Source: Herbaspirillum frisingense (lineage in GTDB: Bacteria > Pseudomonadota > Gammaproteobacteria > Burkholderiales > Burkholderiaceae_D). Taken from it: 37,166 bases of DNA. Positions 33,208 through 37,166 of this stretch are shown here, in pieces. Position 1 is the stretch's first letter, and each line of letters begins with the position of its first letter. The stretch is from the NCBI GenBank assembly GCA_009914615.1, contig WNDX01000027.1, positions 1-37,166 on the forward strand. Reading direction: 5' to 3'. The notes below the pieces were generated by a model. The model was not told the origin of the DNA. It saw only the letters and a program-made list of their open reading frames with translations, and did no database searches. The position numbers and the translations under genes were made by a program.

Positions 33208-34679
33208 TGCGTACTCACGAATCGTTCAAGCCGACGCGGCTGGCAGTGCTGGCGATGCTGGCCCTGTCGGGCTGCGCCCTGGGCCCGACAGGCGATGCCC
33301 CGACGGTGCCGCAGCCGTCCCACTATGCGGTGGAAGCCACGCCGGAGGCCATCGGTCCCGACGGCGCGCGCCAGCAGTTCGTGCTGGGCCAGCGCGCCGT
33401 GCCGCAGTGGTGGCAGGCGTATGACTCGGCCGACCTGTCGGCCTGGGTGGATGAGGCCCTGAAGCACAATCACTCGCTGGCCCAGGCCGAACGCAGCCTG
33501 GCCGGCGCGCGCGAACAGTTGCGCGCGCAGATCAACGAATCGCTGTGGCCCACCATCGACGCCGTCGGCCAGGCCACGCGCCAGCGCGCGTTGGGCCTGC
33601 CCACCATGGGGCCGCCGACCAACCTGTACAACGTCTTCGCCGGCGAAATCCAGGCCAGCTACACCTTCGACCTGTTCGGGGTGGAGCGCTACGCCAACTC
33701 GGCGGCGGCGGCCCAGGTGGATGCCCAGTCCTACCAGCTCGACGCCGCGCGCCGCACGCTGGCCGCCAATGTGGTCATCACGGCCATCAACGCCGCGTCG
33801 CTGAGCGCGCAGGTGACGCACACCGAACGCCTGGTGGCGCTGGCCGATACCGATGCGGATGAACTGGAGCGGCGCGCCGCTACCGGCGCGGTGTCGGCCG
33901 ACGACGTGTTGGCCGCCAAGGCCAATGCGCAGTCGCTGCGCGCCAGCCTGCCGGGATTGAAATCGCAGTGGCAGGCCACGCGCCACGCGCTGGCGGTATT
34001 GATGGGACGCACGCCCGACATGGCGCCGGCCGATCTCGACATCGCCGTCCTGAAGCTGCCGCAGCGCGTGCCGCTGTCGGTGCCTTCGGATCTGCTGCGC
34101 CAGCGTCCCGACATCCTGGCCGCCGATGCGGCATTGAAGGTGGCGGCGGCGCAAGAGGCGCTGGCCACGGCCGAGATGTTCCCCAGCCTGTCGATCAATG
34201 CCTCGTTTGGCCAGTCCGGTTTCACCTGGCCCAAGGCCACCGGCGCCGCAGGCGCGGTGTGGGGCCTGGGCGCCTCCATCACCCAGCCGTTGTTCCACGG
34301 CGGGGCGCTGCGTGCACGGCGCAAGGCCGCGCAGGAAGCCTATCTGGCCTCCGAAGACAATTACCGGCAAACGGTATTGAACGCTTTCCAGAACGTGGCC
34401 GACAGCCTGGTGGCGCTGACCCATGACGCCGATGCCTTGCAGGCGGCATCGGCGGCGCGCGGCCACAGCGAGCAGAGCTGGCGCAATGCGCAGAAGCGCA
34501 CCGCGCTGGGCGCCGTCGCGCCGAGCGCGGCGCGCGCGGGCGAACGGCAATATCTCAACGCCAGGGTGAGCGAGATCCGCGCCACCGCCACGCGCATGGC
34601 CGATACGGCAACGCTGTTCCAGGCAATGGGGGTGAGCATCGATGCGCCGCCGGCGGCAGCAGCGCCGGCGAAACCCTGA
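33207..34679 (+). CDS. RND outer-membrane channel lipoprotein (NodT/OprM-like)
   Basis: 490 residues. A signal peptide with lipobox LALSGCALG gives lipidated Cys23. The body shows two repeated halves typical of TolC-like channels (PQWWQAYDSADLSAWVDEALKHN, ASYTFDLFGVERYANSAAAAQ in the first; LRQRPDILAADAALKVAAAQEALATAEMFPSLSIN in pieces in the second). The C-terminus is Ala/Pro rich. The start ATG overlaps the pump stop by one base (TGATG), so the three genes form one operon. By chance it lies in the same frame as the 5' part of the pump gene, with no stop between them. Confidence 0.92.
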   Translation: MRTHESFKPTRLAVLAMLALSGCALGPTGDAPTVPQPSHYAVEATPEAIGPDGARQQFVLGQRAVPQWWQAYDSADLSAWVDEALKHNHSLAQAERSLAGAREQLRAQINESLWPTIDAVGQATRQRALGLPTMGPPTNLYNVFAGEIQASYTFDLFGVERYANSAAAAQVDAQSYQLDAARRTLAANVVITAINAASLSAQVTHTERLVALADTDADELERRAATGAVSADDVLAAKANAQSLRASLPGLKSQWQATRHALAVLMGRTPDMAPADLDIAVLKLPQRVPLSVPSDLLRQRPDILAADAALKVAAAQEALATAEMFPSLSINASFGQSGFTWPKATGAAGAVWGLGASITQPLFHGGALRARRKAAQEAYLASEDNYRQTVLNAFQNVADSLVALTHDADALQAASAARGHSEQSWRNAQKRTALGAVAPSAARAGERQYLNARVSEIRATATRMADTATLFQAMGVSIDAPPAAAAPAKP

Positions 34680-34702
34680 GCGCCGCAGGCACGATCTCCG
34701 TT

Positions 34703-34755
34703 CCGGCCTGAAAGGAGAGGGCGGGGCCCGCTCCTCCTTTCAGGCCGGTTTTTTT
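34703..34755 (+). terminator. Strong intrinsic terminator of the efflux operon
   Basis: CCGGCCTGAAAGGAG (34703-34717) pairs with CTCCTTTCAGGCCGG (34734-34748), a perfect 15-bp stem, followed by seven Ts. Confidence 0.93.
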
Positions 34756-34771
34756 ATTGAGGCACCGGCGT

Positions 34772-34903
34772 TCAGCCGCCGACGTATTGCTGGAACAGGT
34801 GGCTGAACAGGTGGGTCAGATCCTTCATCAGCATCGCGCCGCCGCGGCCTGCATGGGCTTCGAATGCCAGAGTCATCATTCCGATAAAGACGGCTACGCG
34901 CAT
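34772..34903 (-). CDS. Small secreted or membrane peptide
   Basis: 43 residues from ATG 34903, with AGGGAGAACACC upstream as a good Shine-Dalgarno. The first 18 residues (MRVAVFIGMMTLAFEAHA) look like a signal peptide ending in AHA. The mature part would be about 25 residues with LMKDLTHLFSHLFQQYVGG, an amphipathic helix. No family is recognised. It is convergent with the efflux operon terminator. Confidence 0.5.
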   Translation of the reverse strand: MRVAVFIGMMTLAFEAHAGRGGAMLMKDLTHLFSHLFQQYVGG

Positions 34904-35320
34904 GGTGTTCTCCCTGTGAATGCTGTGTGTATGGGAGACATCTTGCGCCCGGCGCCTTTCAGCCATGTTGCAATCCGCCGCTGCCGGATTGCAATTGAAA
35001 CATTCTCCGCCGGCTGGCTTGTGGATAAGTCAATCGACTGACTATTCCACAGCGTCGCGCCGCGGTTATCTCTCCCGAGATCAAGTTATCCACACCCGGC
35101 CCCGTCTTCGGCGGCGCGGAATCGTCCGTCGGCATCCAGGCTGGGCGTGTTGTTCGCCGCGCATAAATTTCCTTCTTCCTCTGCGTTATGTCAGCGATTC
35201 GTCAGCAAAGGCTCGACATCCTCAGTTATATTCCCGGCTGCCAAGACGCCACTATCGGTCACAAGCGGCTTGCCACGACGCTGCCGCGCAACATGAAACG
35301 ACAATAAAAACGGGGAATCG
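34904..35320. other. Intergenic region with two perfect DnaA boxes
   Basis: TTATCCACA occurs on the minus strand at 35020-35028 and on the plus strand at 35086-35094, a convergent pair 66 bases apart. A degenerate TATTCCACA lies between them at 35043-35051. A third perfect box is at 36380-36388, inside the TetR gene start. There is no dnaA, dnaN or gyrB gene and no long AT-rich unwinding region here, so this is not recognisable as the chromosome origin. No gene is supported in this stretch. Confidence 0.55.
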
Positions 35321-36195
35321 ATGTTCAGAATATCGGTGTTGTCGATTGCGCTCCTGTTGGGAGGATGCGCCTCGATCACGGGATCGCAGACGCAGCCGAT
35401 CTCGGTGCAGACCACGCAAGGTTCGATGATCATTTCCGGCGCCACTTGCACCCTGAGCAATGATGCCGGCAAGTGGTTCCTCAAGACACCCGGCAGCGTC
35501 ACCGTCAAGAAGAGCACGGGCGACATGACCGTGGAATGCATCAAGAGCGACGTCTCCGGACGCGAAAACGTGGTGTCCAAGGCCAATACCAATGTCTGGG
35601 GCAACATCCTGATAGGCGGCCTCATCGGCTACGCGGTGGACCGCAACAGCGGCGCCGGCTTCGACTATCCGGAATCGGTCACGATCAAGTTGAGCCCCGG
35701 GGGCGCCGGTGCTATTGCGGGAGCGGCGCGGGCGCACCGGGCATCGCCAACGGCGAGTGGAAGGCCGTGATGTCCTGCGATGCCAATCGCCTGCGGCAAA
35801 ACACCACGCCTTACCAGGCCAATTTCTCCGCCGAGATCATCGGCGACCGGGTGACGTTGCATCGCAAGAACAAGGTCGCCGAAGAAGTCCTGTCGGGCTC
35901 CGTCGTGAACGAGAACCTGGCCCTCAGCGGCATGGGCTATCGCTTCGGACAGCCCAACTCGGGATGGATGTTCAAGTTCACCGGCTTCTTCACCGGCAAC
36001 GCCAAGATCTACACCGCCAACGGCGAGATGACGACCAAGGCCGGCCGTACCGCGCGCGTCTGCAATATCGTCATGATCCACACCGACGTCGCGCCGCCGC
36101 CCGTCAAGGACGACGCCGGCGAAGCGCAGGCACAGACGCCGCCCCAGCCCCAGATGCAACCGCAGGCCCAAGCCCAGCCCCCGGCGGCAAAATGA
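35321..36195 (+). pseudogene. Periplasmic lipoprotein gene with a frameshift
   Basis: ATG 35321 follows GGGGAATCG. The first frame encodes a lipoprotein with lipobox LLLGGCAS (Cys16), a beta-rich domain (MIISGATCTLSNDAGKW) and a Gly-rich GNILIGGLIGYAVDRNSGAGF segment, ending at 35770. From about 35700 the -1 frame continues to 36195. It encodes a recognisable periplasmic beta domain: GEWKAVMSCDANRL, ENLALSGMGYRF, GWMFKFTGFFTGN and TARVCNIVM (two cysteines likely paired), then a Pro/Gln tail. The junction is next to CCCCGGGGG, a typical place for a one-base error. Two separate genes are less likely but possible (ATG 35769 has GGAAGG upstream). Confidence 0.65.
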
Positions 36196-36338
36196 AACAT
36201 GCCGCCGGGCGCGACCCCGTCGTGCCCGGCGGTGTGCACTTCCTTCCCTGATTTCCCGATCCCCATTTAAATGACGTCTTGCGATCGCCTCGTGCAACGG
36301 TAGCGCGGCGAGCGCAACACGGCGCTTTCATGCCCGGC

Positions 36339-36367
36339 TTGAATATGGAAACGATTTGATCCATAAT
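36339..36367 (+). promoter_or_regulatory. Promoter of the last TetR gene, probably leaderless
   Basis: TTGAAT (36339-36344) and CATAAT (36362-36367) are separated by 17 bases. The expected start, seven bases after the -10, is 36374, the A of the ATG. TATGGA (36344-36349) and TCCATA (36360-36365) form an inverted repeat across the spacer and -10, a candidate self-operator. Confidence 0.6.
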
Positions 36368-36373
36368 CGCCGA

Positions 36374-36985
36374 ATGCACTTATCCACAGAGAAATCCGTC
36401 CGCGGCCGGCCCAGGGAATTCGACTACGACGAGGTCATGGACCGGGCCATTACGTTGTTCCGCCAGCGCGGCTTCGGCGCGACGTCGATCTCGGATCTGG
36501 TCGATGCCACGGCCTTGACGCGGGGCAGCCTGTACAAGGCCTTCAAGGACAAGAAGTCCATCTACGCCGCTGCTTTCGAACGCTACACGGCGCGCGGCCA
36601 TGAGCGCATCCAGGCGATCATGCGCAGCGCGGGAAGCGGGCGCGAACGGGTGGCCAGGCTGCTGGCTTACTATCTCGAACAATCCACCGGCGAGACCGGT
36701 CGCCTGGGCTGCCTGGTCGTCGCCACCGGCCTGGAGGCCAGCGTGCTGGAGCCGGACGTCGCGCAACTCTTCGAACAGGCGCTCAAGCGTCTGGAGCGCA
36801 GCCTGTCGGAACTGATCAAGGCCGGCATCGAAGACAAGTCGATCCCGGATGACCTGAACGCCAAGGCGGCGGCCCGCTCCCTGCTTTGTTTTCTGCAGGG
36901 TATGCGCGTCGTCGGCAAGAGTGACGTGCATCGCGAGCAACTCAACAAAGGCGTGGTGGAGATGGCGATGAAAATGCTGGGATAA
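36374..36985 (+). CDS. TetR-family transcriptional regulator
   Basis: 203 residues from ATG 36374; a TTG at 36356 is also in frame but lies within the promoter. The helix-turn-helix is at about residues 18-60 (MDRAITLFRQRGFGATSISDLVDAT in pieces, then LTRGSLYKAFKDKKSIY). The ligand domain includes GCLVVATGLEASVLEPDV, typical of a TetR group that often controls oxidoreductases or efflux. The target is unknown because the following DNA is outside the window. Confidence 0.88.
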   Translation: MHLSTEKSVRGRPREFDYDEVMDRAITLFRQRGFGATSISDLVDATALTRGSLYKAFKDKKSIYAAAFERYTARGHERIQAIMRSAGSGRERVARLLAYYLEQSTGETGRLGCLVVATGLEASVLEPDVAQLFEQALKRLERSLSELIKAGIEDKSIPDDLNAKAAARSLLCFLQGMRVVGKSDVHREQLNKGVVEMAMKMLG

Positions 36986-37002
36986 GTTCTTGCGCTCCAC
37001 CA

Positions 37003-37029
37003 GGGCGGCTTGTGGCCGTCCTCTTTTTT
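37003..37029 (+). terminator. Intrinsic terminator after the TetR gene
   Basis: GGGCGGC (37003-37009) pairs with GCCGTCC (37015-37021), including one G-T pair, followed by CTC and six Ts. Confidence 0.8.
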
Positions 37030-37040
37030 CTTTATTTAGG

Positions 37041-37166
37041 AAATGGAATGGACGCCTCCCCCGTAAGGGCGAGATGCTAAAGTTGAAGTGAGGGAGTTGC
37101 GGTAAGAGGTGGATCCTCACGTTCCGGCGGCATCGAGTGCCCAAAGTGAGAATATAGAGGTTCTCA
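37041..37166. other. Possible edge of a mobile element
   Basis: The last 125 bases show no gene. The style (GGAATGGACGCCTCCCCCGT, ending TGAGAATATAGAGGTTCTCA with TGAGAA/TTCTCA inverted arms) recalls DNA flanking transposase genes in Burkholderiales, but I cannot name the family. Confidence 0.25.

Noticed and set aside
35020-35094. Chromosome replication origin
   Set aside because: Two DnaA boxes but no AT-rich unwinding region and no dnaA, dnaN, gyrB or rpmH gene nearby.
1-37166. CRISPR arrays, tRNA or rRNA genes
   Set aside because: No regularly spaced direct repeats and no tRNA- or rRNA-like sequence were seen by eye; an automated scan was not possible.

Overview
The window is a GC-rich (about 63% by impression) bacterial chromosome segment. 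Gene content and protein flavour point to a betaproteobacterium of the Burkholderiales, most likely a Herbaspirillum-like member of the Oxalobacteraceae. This is recognition from memory of the families, not a search result. Almost all genes lie on the + strand in a few long operons.

Layout. (1) 1-127 looks like the 3' end (domains V and VI) of a group II intron, followed by short REP-like repeats. (2) 415-1379: Hsp15 (hslR) and a small unrecognised cysteine-containing protein. (3) 1431-8858: a fatty-acid beta-oxidation cluster. It has a TetR regulator with a promoter/operator, a long acyl-CoA dehydrogenase, a 3-hydroxyacyl-CoA dehydrogenase/enoyl-CoA hydratase fusion, a thiolase and a crotonase-family protein with isomerase-like residues. 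(4) 8957-10105 (-): a membrane diguanylate cyclase. (5) 10419-19084: an amide-assimilation operon. A promoter and a leader with a strong intrinsic terminator precede a nitrilase-superfamily amidase. Then come a periplasmic binding protein, a permease, a permease-ATPase fusion, a second ATPase, a cytoplasmic asparaginase, an AmiC-like sensor and an AmiR-like ANTAR antiterminator. The two regulators at the end of the operon and the terminator at its head suggest a self-contained amide-sensing antitermination circuit.

(6) 19133-21141: a short-chain dehydrogenase divergent from an AraC regulator. (7) 21164-23794: a small protein and a membrane GGDEF-EAL protein broken by a one-base frameshift. 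(8) 23833-28020: a probable oxygen-limitation operon with a near-perfect FNR/Anr box: phosphotransacetylase, acetate kinase, a FabI-like reductase (all coupled by ATGA overlaps) and a PHA synthase/depolymerase-like hydrolase with a Cys nucleophile. (9) 28151-34679: a TetR repressor divergent from a tripartite RND efflux system. The pump gene carries a frameshifting deletion and what looks like a second, in-frame deletion of the TM10 region. (10) 34772-37030: a small secreted peptide gene, an intergenic region with two perfect DnaA boxes, a frameshifted lipoprotein gene and a TetR regulator with a probable leaderless promoter. The last 120 bases may be the edge of a mobile element.

Three genes (21789, 30165, 35321) are interrupted by frameshifts. 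Two need only one base, so sequencing error and true decay must both be considered. The RND lesions are larger and look like real deletions.
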